This document shows positions 19,667 to 26,729 of a stretch of DNA of 64,000 nucleotides, piece by piece. Positions within the stretch are counted from its first letter, which is position 1; the number at the start of each line of letters is the position of its first letter. The DNA lies in contig JAWNZC010000088.1 in NCBI GenBank assembly GCA_035771165.1, forward strand, positions 3,385,001 to 3,449,000, in the 5' to 3' direction. The translations under genes were made by a program, and so were the position numbers. The stretch comes from Paragorgia papillata. Taxonomy: Eukaryota > Cnidaria > Anthozoa > Scleralcyonacea > Coralliidae. The notes beneath the pieces were generated by a model, which worked only from the letters and a program-made list of their open reading frames with translations, did not search any database and was not told the DNA's origin.

Positions 19667-20305
19667 ATGAGTCTTTTAAGAATTTTCATGGAAAAAAACA
19701 ATGAAATGGAAACCATTGTTAAATTTGATGAACCTTTAGTCATCGAAAACAAAACAATGACAGTAAAGTGTGCAAGTGTGTTTTGGGATTTTAATAACAT
19801 TACAGATCCTATTTTTATTGCAAATGGTAGTAAAAAATTATGGTTTAAACCTGGTTATTGGACCGCCAACATGATTGTTGAAAAATTAGCGGAAGTAAAC
19901 GCAAAAGCAGAGCTAGTACATTATTCGCAAAAAATCAAAATTACACCAACAGAAATCCTTTCATTAGAAAAACTGGCTCCAATTCTTGGATTTTCTGAAA
20001 CACGGATGGTTATTCCAAAAGGAAGTGGTTGGACTTCTAACACATCTGTTAATGTTAACCTTGGTTTAAAATATATTAACATTAAGTGCAGTGCTGTTAA
20101 CAAAAACGAAACATCATTTCAAGGTCAACGGGATGGGTCCATCGCAATTCTTCCAATTACAACCACCCAGTCATTAAAGGGCACCGTTACACACTACGAC
20201 AACATCAACAGTGAAACCAAACTAAACAACGGAATTTATAACGAACTAAAGTTTTCGGTAAGCCATGAGATTGGCGACATATTGTTAGAAATAACGATAA
20301 AATAA
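19667..20305 (+). CDS. Penton-like (minor capsid) protein
   Basis: 212 residues, beta-rich, no TM. Position after capsid and ATPase and similarity to a decayed paralogue at 45401-45981 (shared GLKYINIKC-type strand and the LPITTTQSLKGTVTHYDNIN-type block, where the paralogue has LPVTSTQPLFGTTQTFRDIE) fit the single jelly-roll penton of Polintons. It would close the five-fold vertices. The start ATG follows TTTAAATAA; a second ATG nine codons in is possible. Confidence 0.75.
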   Translation: MSLLRIFMEKNNEMETIVKFDEPLVIENKTMTVKCASVFWDFNNITDPIFIANGSKKLWFKPGYWTANMIVEKLAEVNAKAELVHYSQKIKITPTEILSLEKLAPILGFSETRMVIPKGSGWTSNTSVNVNLGLKYINIKCSAVNKNETSFQGQRDGSIAILPITTTQSLKGTVTHYDNINSETKLNNGIYNELKFSVSHEIGDILLEITIK

Positions 20306-20306
20306 A

Positions 20307-20390
20307 ATGACACTAAATTATGGTTTTGAAAAAGCAAGTGTAATATGCAACAAAAATCAGGAGTGTTATCTAACGACACGTCTGAATTAG
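20307..20390 (+). CDS. Possible 27-codon microORF after the penton gene
   Basis: ATG one base after the penton stop in AATAAAATG context, 27 residues ending at TAG 20388-20390. A second 21-codon frame (20345-20410) overlaps it. Nothing identifies a function; the start context is the only support. Otherwise the 20306-20415 gap holds only leader sequence for the next gene. Confidence 0.2.
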   Translation: MTLNYGFEKASVICNKNQECYLTTRLN

Positions 20391-20415
20391 AACTTTTTAT
20401 GACGTTGTAAAATTC

Positions 20416-20426
20416 TACTATAATAA
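20416..20426 (+). promoter_or_regulatory. Exact TACTATAATAA before the 20427 gene
   Basis: The 11-mer is directly followed by ATG. It is one of five exact copies in the element. Confidence 0.6.
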
Positions 20427-20648
20427 ATGATTGAAACAAAACGTGAAGTAATGCAAGATTTATACGAAGCTGCGTTAGTTACCGCAGGAGCCGTAGTTGT
20501 AAGTATGGTTTCTAAAAAAGTGGCTGGTCAACCTTTAGCCGCACCAGCCAGTTTAAAGGATGCCGCAAAGTTAGCTGTCGCTGTTGCAGTTGGTAGCTTC
20601 TTGGTGAAAAAAGGACAAACCGCGGGGTATATCCCTCTTAAGGTTTAG
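20427..20648 (+). CDS. Small hydrophobic Polinton protein
   Basis: 73 residues with two hydrophobic or amphipathic stretches (LVTAGAVVVSMVSK and AAKLAVAVAVGSFLV). No Cys, no known family. Lies in the capsid gene cluster and has a perfect start motif, so it is probably a small particle or membrane component (inference). Confidence 0.6.
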   Translation: MIETKREVMQDLYEAALVTAGAVVVSMVSKKVAGQPLAAPASLKDAAKLAVAVAVGSFLVKKGQTAGYIPLKV

Positions 20649-20682
20649 AGTTCTAAGTGAAGCTTTAGCGATACATAAATAA

Positions 20683-21084
20683 ATGGTATCAATGATAGCA
20701 GGAGGATTATTTAATGCAGTTGCCTTTGCAGGAGCTGGTTACTTATTCTCAACGTTCAACAAAAAAGGTTACCAAGAAGAAGCGAAAAGACACAACCACG
20801 CAATGGAAGAACAGCAAAAGGCTAACGAAGCCTTCCGTGAACAAGAGGCAGCAGCAAGGAACAAGGAAAGAAAACTCCAAGAAGAACTTTACAATGCAAA
20901 AGGTGATATTAAAGACACCAACAAAGCACTTGCAGAATTACAACAAGTTCGGAACATAAGAAATATTCCACCACCAAGATTAGAAGACTATTACCAACCA
21001 TCTCCTGAAATGAAAAAATACCAAATTATGGCTGTTGGATTAGCAGGTACTGGTGGTGGGTGGTTATTACACAAGTTGATATAA
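20683..21084 (+). CDS. Coiled-coil protein with hydrophobic ends, possible minor virion protein
   Basis: 133 residues: hydrophobic N-terminus (MIAGGLFNAVAFAGAGYLF), a long charged coiled coil (about 28-95), a proline motif PPPRLEDYYQPSPEMKKY (about 101-118) and a hydrophobic C-terminus. The arrangement resembles membrane-active minor capsid proteins of adeno-like viruses, but that is inference. Follows the capsid-ATPase-penton cluster on the same strand; ACATAAATAA precedes the ATG. Confidence 0.6.
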   Translation: MVSMIAGGLFNAVAFAGAGYLFSTFNKKGYQEEAKRHNHAMEEQQKANEAFREQEAAARNKERKLQEELYNAKGDIKDTNKALAELQQVRNIRNIPPPRLEDYYQPSPEMKKYQIMAVGLAGTGGGWLLHKLI

Positions 21085-21090
21085 GCTTTT

Positions 21091-21118
21091 AAATTCCTAT
21101 TTTTAAAAATAGGAATTT
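21091..21118. terminator. 28-bp perfect palindrome between convergent genes
   Basis: Stem of AAATTCCTATTTTT with its exact reverse complement and no loop, followed by T-runs on both sides. It lies between the stops at 21084 (+) and 21127 (-), so it could end both transcripts. Confidence 0.55.
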
Positions 21119-21126
21119 TTTTTTAA

Positions 21127-21363
21127 TTAAAGTTCATCAGTAGCTAAGGATTCTGGTAAATCTTTTTCATCCAACCAATTACTTAATTCTTCATCAACTT
21201 CAAAGTTTTCATTTGGTATGATGTAAACTTCGTTTTCAAAATCCCATTCTACACGATCACCAAATGTGTCAAAAAGCTCAGTTAAATTACTAAACCAATA
21301 CAGTTCTTGGTTTGAAACAACTATGTAACCTTCTGGATCTTCGTATTGTAATTCGTTATTCAT
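21127..21363 (-). CDS. Small acidic protein, function unknown
   Basis: 78 residues, about a quarter Asp/Glu, with several aromatic residues (ELYWFSNLTELFDTFGDRVEW). No family recognised. An exact TACTATAATAA (21368-21378) lies four bases upstream of ATG, which supports a real gene. Confidence 0.6.
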   Translation of the reverse strand: MNNELQYEDPEGYIVVSNQELYWFSNLTELFDTFGDRVEWDFENEVYIIPNENFEVDEELSNWLDEKDLPESLATDEL

Positions 21364-21367
21364 CTCT

Positions 21368-21378
21368 TTATTATAGTA
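21368..21378 (-). promoter_or_regulatory. Exact TACTATAATAA before the 21363 gene
   Basis: Minus-strand copy of the shared 11-mer; four bases separate it from ATG. Confidence 0.6.
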
Positions 21379-21390
21379 AAAAAATCAATT

Positions 21391-21594
21391 TTAAGCGTTG
21401 TTCATAAGGTAAACCCAGTATTCAATACAACAAGATTCGTTAAAATTTTTTTGGTCGTATTTGCTATACATCGCCCAAAGATTGTATCCTTCATCGCTAC
21501 CATTTGTAAGATTAAAAATAAGTTTACCAATATCAAACCATGTTTTAGATTTGAAATCACACTTTGCAACGTTTGTGTTGTCTTTAACTAACAT
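21391..21594 (-). CDS. Small protein homologous to part of its neighbour (PriCT-2-like module)
   Basis: 67 residues. The stretch TWFDIGKLIFNLTNGSDEGY followed by LWAMYS...C..YW aligns with SWYTTGSVICNCTNGSKEGL and its continuation in the adjacent 22414-21605 protein (W, G, TNGS, EG, W, S, C and W in the same spacing). The pattern also resembles the PriCT-2 module found near viral primase-helicases. Either a tandem duplicate or a split-off copy. No primase domain is present, so its role is open. Confidence 0.5.
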   Translation of the reverse strand: MLVKDNTNVAKCDFKSKTWFDIGKLIFNLTNGSDEGYNLWAMYSKYDQKNFNESCCIEYWVYLMNNA

Positions 21595-21604
21595 CTTTCT
21601 TTAT

Positions 21605-22414
21605 TTATAGTTTTTTTGCTATAAGAGATTTAGCTATATCATGGAATCCATTGTGGCATAGTTCGTTTAAAAGTTTTTTCTTTTTTACTTTAGGTTTAAG
21701 TTTTTTTCGTTCTTCAGCAGTTACCTTAAAATACCTCGGTGTACAACCAATGTCATCAAATGACTTTAAATAGCTGGTTGTTCTTTCTAACCAAAGCGGA
21801 TCGTTGTTAACATAAGGTTTAATATTAGTTGCTCTTGGGTTTGGTTTTTCTTTTTCATCACTGTTGTACCAGCTAATAATACTGTTGATATCGCAAGTAA
21901 ACCTAAAATTTTTGTGTTTCCATGTTGAGGTAAAAAAGTTTCTTAGTCCTTTGTCTTTAATTCTTTTACAAATGTTTTCTATAACATGTTCGTCTTTTCC
22001 TTCTGACATGGTGTAAACAGCGGAACAAAGGTTGTTGAGTGCTTTGTTATTTCGCATTCTTCGAATTGACAACTTAGGAATAATAATTTCACAAACAAAA
22101 TTTCTTACTTCTAAGTCTGAAACTATTTGGGATTCACTTGGATTATAGGTTGTTCCACCGTCTTTGTAAATCATTGACACTAATGATCTTATAGCGTAAA
22201 GTATAACTTTTTTCTTAAACTGTTTCCATTTTTTATCACATAGTTCTTTGTTATATTTTTCATGGCGTTGGGAAAACTGATGCCAAATTTCAAGACCTTC
22301 TTTAGAGCCATTAGTACAATTACAGATAACACTCCCGGTTGTGTACCAGGATTTTGAATAAGGTTCGGCTCGGTTTGTTGAAAGTTGGGATAAGTAAAAG
22401 TTTAAAGTGTTCAT
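21605..22414 (-). CDS. PriCT-2-like protein, possible replication accessory factor
   Basis: 269 residues. Residues 20-75 hold a W-x3-G...TNGS...W-x2-FS...C-x3-W pattern resembling PriCT-2. The rest is basic and helical with a Lys-rich C-terminus (LKPKVKKKKLLNEL). No Walker motifs and no catalytic primase residues are visible, so it is not a primase-helicase by itself. A role in DNA handling is inferred. An exact start motif sits at 22419-22429. Confidence 0.55.
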   Translation of the reverse strand: MNTLNFYLSQLSTNRAEPYSKSWYTTGSVICNCTNGSKEGLEIWHQFSQRHEKYNKELCDKKWKQFKKKVILYAIRSLVSMIYKDGGTTYNPSESQIVSDLEVRNFVCEIIIPKLSIRRMRNNKALNNLCSAVYTMSEGKDEHVIENICKRIKDKGLRNFFTSTWKHKNFRFTCDINSIISWYNSDEKEKPNPRATNIKPYVNNDPLWLERTTSYLKSFDDIGCTPRYFKVTAEERKKLKPKVKKKKLLNELCHNGFHDIAKSLIAKKL

Positions 22415-22418
22415 CTCT

Positions 22419-22429
22419 TTATTATAGTA
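22419..22429 (-). promoter_or_regulatory. Exact TACTATAATAA before the 22414 gene
   Basis: Shared 11-mer, four bases before the ATG of the minus-strand gene. The opposite strand of the same short gap carries the box for the 22488 gene. Confidence 0.6.
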
Positions 22430-22437
22430 AGATTTTA

Positions 22438-22487
22438 AAGTGGGACACTTTTTAGAACCGTTTAAAAAGATATATAATAAAGGAATA
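22438..22487 (+). promoter_or_regulatory. GTGGGACACTTTTT box and ATATAATAAAGG leader of the 22488 gene
   Basis: The same sequence, in the same order (GTGGGACACTTTTT, GAACCGTTTAAAAAG, ATATATAATAAAGGAATA), precedes the gene starting at 24699 on the other strand, where an extra GAACCGTTT unit is inserted. Because it happens to be open, an upstream ATG would add about 16 codons; the duplication of the leader before two unrelated proteins shows that it is regulatory and that the real start is 22488. Confidence 0.65.
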
Positions 22488-23036
22488 ATGGATTACATTA
22501 AAAAAAATGCGTTAGTTTCAAAGTTTCAAAAACTAATCTATCAAGACGAAATGCCGTCACTAAAAACGTTTGAAATCGAAGTCAACTTTAATTTCATAAT
22601 ATTTCCGGTTGGTGAACTTGAAAAAATTTACGTGTTCATTGAAATAATGCAAAACAAGAAAAATCGAGGTCGTCTTTCAGATGCATTAAAAAACATGTTT
22701 AAAATGCTTATCGATCATATAATTGGCCACGACACCGTTACAATTTTAAACGAAAGGAATAACAAAAAATACTATATGTTATACAAAAACATCTTTAAAG
22801 AATTCAACAGAAAGAAAATCTACCAACAAGAATACGGGCTTTATACCATTCCGTACAACCCTACCGGAACCAAAAGAAGAAACGCACATCCTGAAAAATA
22901 TGGTCTAGAATCATACAATGCATACGAATTAGAAAACTATACGCTAGAAGATTCGGATGACGAGGATGGAAAAGATTTTGCAGAAAGTCTATACGATATG
23001 GTCACTTTTAAATCAAAAAGGTGTAGAAGATGCTAA
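22488..23036 (+). CDS. Polinton accessory protein, function unknown
   Basis: 182 residues from ATG 22488. Mixed alpha/beta N-terminal half (FEIEVNFNFIIFPVGELEKI), acidic stretch near 165 (LEDSDDEDGKDF) and a basic CRRC end. No family recognised. Start choice: the in-frame ATG at 22440 lies in the promoter box that is duplicated before the unrelated 24699 gene, so it is rejected. Confidence 0.6.
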   Translation: MDYIKKNALVSKFQKLIYQDEMPSLKTFEIEVNFNFIIFPVGELEKIYVFIEIMQNKKNRGRLSDALKNMFKMLIDHIIGHDTVTILNERNNKKYYMLYKNIFKEFNRKKIYQQEYGLYTIPYNPTGTKRRNAHPEKYGLESYNAYELENYTLEDSDDEDGKDFAESLYDMVTFKSKRCRRC

Positions 23037-23048
23037 CAAAAAAATTTA

Positions 23049-23075
23049 ATTTCATATATTTTAAATATATGAAAT
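23049..23075. terminator. 27-base hairpin between convergent genes, identical to 11066-11092
   Basis: ATTTCATATAT stem with TTTAA loop. It sits between the stops at 23036 (+) and 23092 (-). An exact second copy occurs after the gene ending at 11131. Confidence 0.55.
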
Positions 23076-23091
23076 ATTTTAAAAATAGGAA

Positions 23092-24699
23092 CTATGCCTT
23101 TTCAAGCTGTTTAATATAATCCCTTCTAAGCCTTTCGTCAACCATAGTAATGTTAAAGTTATATAACTCTATCTTTTTTTCTTTACGAATTCCGTTAATT
23201 CGAATAATTTCCTCGTTAAGTTCGCTTTCTTTTTCGTTTTCAAAATTTGTGCTTACAATTGATTTTAGTGGTTTTAACACCCTTCTATTAGCTTTTATGT
23301 AATTCTCAATTGTTCCTTTTTTGTACTCTTTTGTGTACGCAGTAAAGTTGTAGTTATCATCCACAGCAAGGGTAAACCCGTTGCTGAAAAAGTGATAAGA
23401 TATTTCCTCGTTTCGAAAATATTTAAGGTAAATAAGTTTCTTTTTGTTCCAGGTAGGTGTGGAATAGTTTTCCCACATTTCAGTTGAAAATCGTAGTGAA
23501 AAGGTGCTATCCTGTTTTTTGGTGAAGTCTAACCAAAGGTTGTGAAGAGATGGACAACCATCTGACAATCTGTGTAAAAGATAACCATCATCCATGCATA
23601 TCTTTCCACCAAATGAATACGGTGGTAGTGATGCTGTGGAAACACATCCTTTGTTCCACATTTCCCTAACACAGTCATGACTATAGTTTTCGCCACACAT
23701 TTTTAGGGAAAACTTTTTCCATAGGTAAAACAGTCTTTCCTTTATGTTGTTGTTCTCATTAACCGCCATTCTACCTAAAATTTGACCACACCTTACCCAA
23801 TCCTTAAGGTTGTGATTAGCGGTGAAGGCGCGGTTTCTGTTGGTCTGAATTGATGTGTAATCGGGATCACCCTCTTTTCTTTCTCCTTTCTTAAGTTTCT
23901 CTGGCTTGTTTGGTGGCATAGGACAGCCTTCAAAAACTAACCCACAGTTTGCACAAAAACGGTTGTTACCATCCACTTCCTTATTTAGGTGAAAGCAGTT
24001 GTCGCTAATATCTCTGGGACTGTGTTCTTCACAAAACTTTTGATTACATTTCCTTTCACAGTAGTCACCCTTAAAAGAGTGTAAACAATAGTTTTGAAAA
24101 TTACAACCTTTTACTGGTAAAAATGGTTGTTTAAAATCGTAATTTGGGGGAAATGTTTGCGGTTTTTCTCGTTGTTTTTTAATTGCGTGTAACATTTGAC
24201 TAAACATTAGTGATGTTTCACTACTAAAATAACCAGGCTTGGTTCCCAAAAGTTTTGCTCTTGGTGCTGACAACCTTATCACTCCTGGTATGCCTGAATC
24301 TTCAATGGATGGTAGCTCGTCAGCAAGTTTTTCAAAACGCTCTTTTTCACGTTTTTGTTCTAAAGTTAAAGGTGGTTTTTCTTTTTTCGGTTTCATCGGT
24401 TTCATCGGTTTTACTGGTTTTACAATGTTTAATCTTTGTTCAGCTTTCCTTAGTTGATCTGTTTTGCGCTTTTCCCCTAGCGGGACAACCACCTTTGGTG
24501 GATTTTTAGCTTTTCTTTGTTCAGCTTTATTTAGTTTTTTTTCTTCAGCTGTTAATATAGGTTTCACAGGTTTTTTAGCTTTTCTTTGTTCAGCTTTCTT
24601 TAGTTTCTTTTCTTCTGCTGTTACTACAGGTTTCACGGGTTTTTTAGCTAATCTTTGTTTAGCTTTTCTTAATCTTTCTTTTTCACGTTTTTGTTCCAT
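23092..24699 (-). CDS. Lys-rich repeat protein with zinc-ribbon-like centre and PriCT-2-like modules
   Basis: 535 residues from ATG 24699. Residues 1-130 contain imperfect repeats of the type LTAEEKKLNKAEQRKAKKPVKP. Residues 195-265 are Cys/His-rich (CNFQNYCLH...CERKCNQKFC...CFHLN...FCANCGLVF), the last part resembling a zinc ribbon. Two W/G...LW..F..W stretches follow: DWVRCGQILGRMAVNENNN onward to MWNKGC, and a second near LHNLWLDFTKK; both recall the PriCT-2-like pattern of the 21391 and 21605 proteins. Nucleic-acid binding is likely; enzymatic function is not visible. The longer start at 24759 only adds translated promoter. Confidence 0.55.
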   Translation of the reverse strand: MEQKREKERLRKAKQRLAKKPVKPVVTAEEKKLKKAEQRKAKKPVKPILTAEEKKLNKAEQRKAKNPPKVVVPLGEKRKTDQLRKAEQRLNIVKPVKPMKPMKPKKEKPPLTLEQKREKERFEKLADELPSIEDSGIPGVIRLSAPRAKLLGTKPGYFSSETSLMFSQMLHAIKKQREKPQTFPPNYDFKQPFLPVKGCNFQNYCLHSFKGDYCERKCNQKFCEEHSPRDISDNCFHLNKEVDGNNRFCANCGLVFEGCPMPPNKPEKLKKGERKEGDPDYTSIQTNRNRAFTANHNLKDWVRCGQILGRMAVNENNNIKERLFYLWKKFSLKMCGENYSHDCVREMWNKGCVSTASLPPYSFGGKICMDDGYLLHRLSDGCPSLHNLWLDFTKKQDSTFSLRFSTEMWENYSTPTWNKKKLIYLKYFRNEEISYHFFSNGFTLAVDDNYNFTAYTKEYKKGTIENYIKANRRVLKPLKSIVSTNFENEKESELNEEIIRINGIRKEKKIELYNFNITMVDERLRRDYIKQLEKA

Positions 24700-24758
24700 T
24701 ATTCCTTTATTATATATCTTTTTAAACGGTTCTAAAAACGGTTCCAAAAAGTGTCCCA
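24700..24758 (-). promoter_or_regulatory. GTGGGACACTTTTT box and leader of the 24699 gene
   Basis: Minus strand carries GTGGGACACTTTTTGGAACC, a second GAACCGTTT unit and ATATATAATAAAGGAATA directly before ATG 24699. Duplicate of the 22438-22487 leader; a related set of GTCCCAC boxes lies at 11565-11625. Confidence 0.65.
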
Positions 24759-24759
24759 C

Positions 24760-25500
24760 TTAAATGTCATGCTGGTCCATTATTTTTTTGTTTATGCTTA
24801 CAATATCATTTGTTTCTAAAAATCCGCTAATTACCTTAATATCGTAAATCTCTCCTTTAAACGGTTTTGATAACGGTCCTGTGGTTCCGGTAAATCTATC
24901 GTTCATAAATATTGTACTACATGTTTCGCCAATGGTTTTTGGATTTGCATAAAAATCTGAATCTACTGACTTTACACCATTTACGTAAACACAGCTTCCG
25001 GACAGTAACCAATGACAAGAAATTATATGTTTTTCAAAAATATTAACATCACTTTGAATTGTACAGTTGTACTCCTTTGTTGGAAAACCTCCGCCATATG
25101 AAAGTTGGTTTGTTGTTCCAGTTTTATATCCAATGAATTTATCGTAACCACCATTATCGTTGCCAATAACATATGCCCACAAACCGGAATTGTTGGTATC
25201 GTCAATAACACGCACCACGATAAAAACTGAAACATTAATACTAACCATTTCCGGACATTTAAATATCATAAAACACTTTCTGGTATTTTGTATAAAATCT
25301 AATCCGGGTATTGGCCCTCTGTTGTACACACTTTGAAAAAGTGAATATTCATTGTCTTGCACTCTTCCAACTCTAACACCTTTATCGGCTTGTCCAGTTT
25401 TTACAGCTTTTTGTAAATTAACGTCAAAAACAGTTTTGTAAGCGTAGCCGTACTGTTGATGTTCTAATATTTTGTTTTCATAACCATAGTGTATACTCAT
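24760..25500 (-). CDS. Laminin-G/concanavalin-like lectin-fold protein
   Basis: 246 residues. The C-terminal 150 residues show the LamG/ConA-like pattern: HWLLSGSCVYVNGVKSVDSD (strand, turn, strand with a VNG turn) and FKGEIYDIKVISGFLETNDI (the GEI-x2-I-x-V strand that closes such domains). No signal peptide or TM. A glycan- or ligand-binding surface protein of the particle is plausible (inference). It is the outermost gene at the right end, next to the TIR; TTTATTTAAAGTAAA precedes the ATG on the opposite strand. Confidence 0.55.
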   Translation of the reverse strand: MSIHYGYENKILEHQQYGYAYKTVFDVNLQKAVKTGQADKGVRVGRVQDNEYSLFQSVYNRGPIPGLDFIQNTRKCFMIFKCPEMVSINVSVFIVVRVIDDTNNSGLWAYVIGNDNGGYDKFIGYKTGTTNQLSYGGGFPTKEYNCTIQSDVNIFEKHIISCHWLLSGSCVYVNGVKSVDSDFYANPKTIGETCSTIFMNDRFTGTTGPLSKPFKGEIYDIKVISGFLETNDIVSINKKIMDQHDI

Positions 25501-25516
25501 TTTTTATTTAAAGTAA

Positions 25517-25765
25517 AAACGACGACAAAAGAATAATTTTACCAGACGGAATTCAGACACTGGCAATCGGTCATTACAAAAGTCAATAAACGGAACGCAA
25601 GTAGCCCCTGGGGTGGATAGGTATTATTATTAAAAAATTAATAATAATGTTCTAGAACGAATTAGGGCAAACATGACGCGCATGGGTGGGGGTGGTAACG
25701 GCGCCAGAATGTTTGCCAAAACGATAAACCCAAAAGTGCGCTAGGGCCCGCCCTTCTCTACTACT
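25517..25765 (-). repeat. Polinton right terminal inverted repeat
   Basis: 249 bp, reverse complement of 6984-7232 with one mismatch. It carries a duplicate of the last roughly 23 polymerase codons and stop without the rest of the gene. Confidence 0.95.
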
Positions 25766-25771
25766 CACATC
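25766..25771 (+). repeat. Target site duplication (right) of the young Polinton, CACATC
   Basis: Exact copy of 6978-6983. Confidence 0.95.
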
Positions 25772-26039
25772 ATCTGATGGTGTTAGATGTTGTAGAGAGA
25801 TACCACAGCAAAACATGCTGCAATAGACTGCAAATATCGTTTGGAAGTGCAAATTACCATTGTTCCACGAAAATGGCTTACCAGGATTTGGTATACTCAA
25901 CAGAGGTAGTTTGGACATAAAATAGTCTTTACCATTAACATAGATGCGAAAGTTATTAATCGGGTAGTCTAAAACAGTCCTAGTAAGGAAACCATCGTAA
26001 TATCGCTCTTGTACCCTCACCAAATGCATAAATAGTATG
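25772..26039 (-). pseudogene. Older Polinton virion-associated protein relic, middle part (piece 2 of 3)
   Basis: Open minus-strand frame with FAVYCSMFCCGISLQHLTPS, matching the IAASYVSTYLCGISKEHLT region of the intact 15210 protein. At its 3' side (25766) the frame runs into the young Polinton and resumes at 6983. At its 5' side (26040) it runs into transposon A and resumes at 43082. Both junctions carry 6-bp duplications. Confidence 0.75.
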
Positions 26040-26045
26040 CTGTTC
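26040..26045 (+). repeat. Target site duplication (left) of transposon A, CTGTTC
   Basis: CTGTTC directly before TATGGAAAGCC; identical copy at 43076-43081 directly after GGCTTTCCATA. Confidence 0.93.
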
Positions 26046-26302
26046 TATGGAAAGCCAGGACTGTCTTCAGTGGTTAATTTACATTATATGCTGTACTTAC
26101 AACATTACATACTGTGCTTGCAACATTATATGCGGTGCTTACTTCATTATATGCGGTGCTTACTTCATTACATGCGGTGCTAACAACATTACATGCAGTG
26201 CTTACTTCATTACATGCGGTGCTTACTTCTTTACATGCGGTGCTTACAACATTACATGCGGTGGTAACAACATTATATGCGGTGCTAACAACATTACATG
26301 AG
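26046..26302 (+). repeat. Transposon A left TIR with 21-bp minisatellite
   Basis: Unique start (about 26046-26130) then about eight units of ATTACATGCGGTGCTTACTTC with variants (ATTATATG..., ...GCTAACAAC). Interrupted by transposon B at 26303; the array resumes at 34445-34462. The outer 150 bp match the right TIR almost perfectly. Because 21 is a multiple of three, the array is open in several frames; those ORFs are artefacts. Confidence 0.9.
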
Positions 26303-26690
26303 TATGGCACGCCAGGTGTAGCAATATTCAATAAACTCGACTTTTGTTTGATTCAACCAAAATTCAATGTTCAACAACAGACATTCAACAAGCTTATTCA
26401 ACGTTCAACAAACCTTATTCAACATTCAACAAACTTTATTCAACATTCAACAAACTTTATTCAACATTCAACAAACTCATTCAACGTTCAACAAACTTTA
26501 TTCATCATTCAACAAACTCATTCAACGTTCAACAAACTTTATTCATCATTCAACAAACTCATTCAACGTTCAACAAACTTTATTCATCATTCAACAAACT
26601 CATTCAATGTTCAACAAACTTTATTCATCATTCAACAAACTCATTCAACGTTCAACAATTTATTCAACCAATTAGTTGAGTCATTCCCAG
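26303..26690 (+). repeat. Transposon B left TIR with 41-bp minisatellite
   Basis: About 90 bp of unique terminus, then repeats alternating TTCAACAAACTCATTCAACG (20) and TTCAACAAACTTTATTCATCA (21). The mirror array is at 34060-34438. The same terminus-plus-minisatellite design is used by transposon A with an unrelated repeat sequence. Confidence 0.88.
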
Positions 26691-26729
26691 ACCCCCAAAC
26701 CACAATGAACATTATAACGCCAAACCAAT

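Larger units (their letters stand above)
6984..25765. mobile_element. Complete Polinton/Maverick element, 18,782 bp
   Basis: Bounded by 249-bp TIRs starting AGTAGTAGAG and by a 6-bp target duplication. Encodes protein-primed DNA polymerase B, chromodomain-type integrase, major capsid protein, penton-like protein, FtsK/HerA-type packaging ATPase, RuvC-like resolvase and accessory proteins. All recognised genes are open without frameshifts, and the TIRs differ at one base out of 249, so insertion (or TIR conversion) is recent. Genes sit on both strands, tightly packed, without visible introns. I could not recognise the adenovirus-type cysteine protease that many Polintons carry. The element lies inside a gene of an older, decayed Polinton. 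Confidence 0.95.

Noticed and set aside
22440..22487. Longer start (ATG 22440) for the 22488 gene
   Set aside because: The extra codons come from a promoter box that is duplicated before the unrelated 24699 gene; the near-identical first residues of the two frames are caused by the shared leader.
24700..24759. Longer start (24759) for the 24699 gene
   Set aside because: Same reason: translated regulatory sequence.
6984..25765. Bacterial prophage or contamination
   Set aside because: The element has Polinton genes, a eukaryotic-type target duplication and lies within an older Polinton relic flanked by intron-containing genes.
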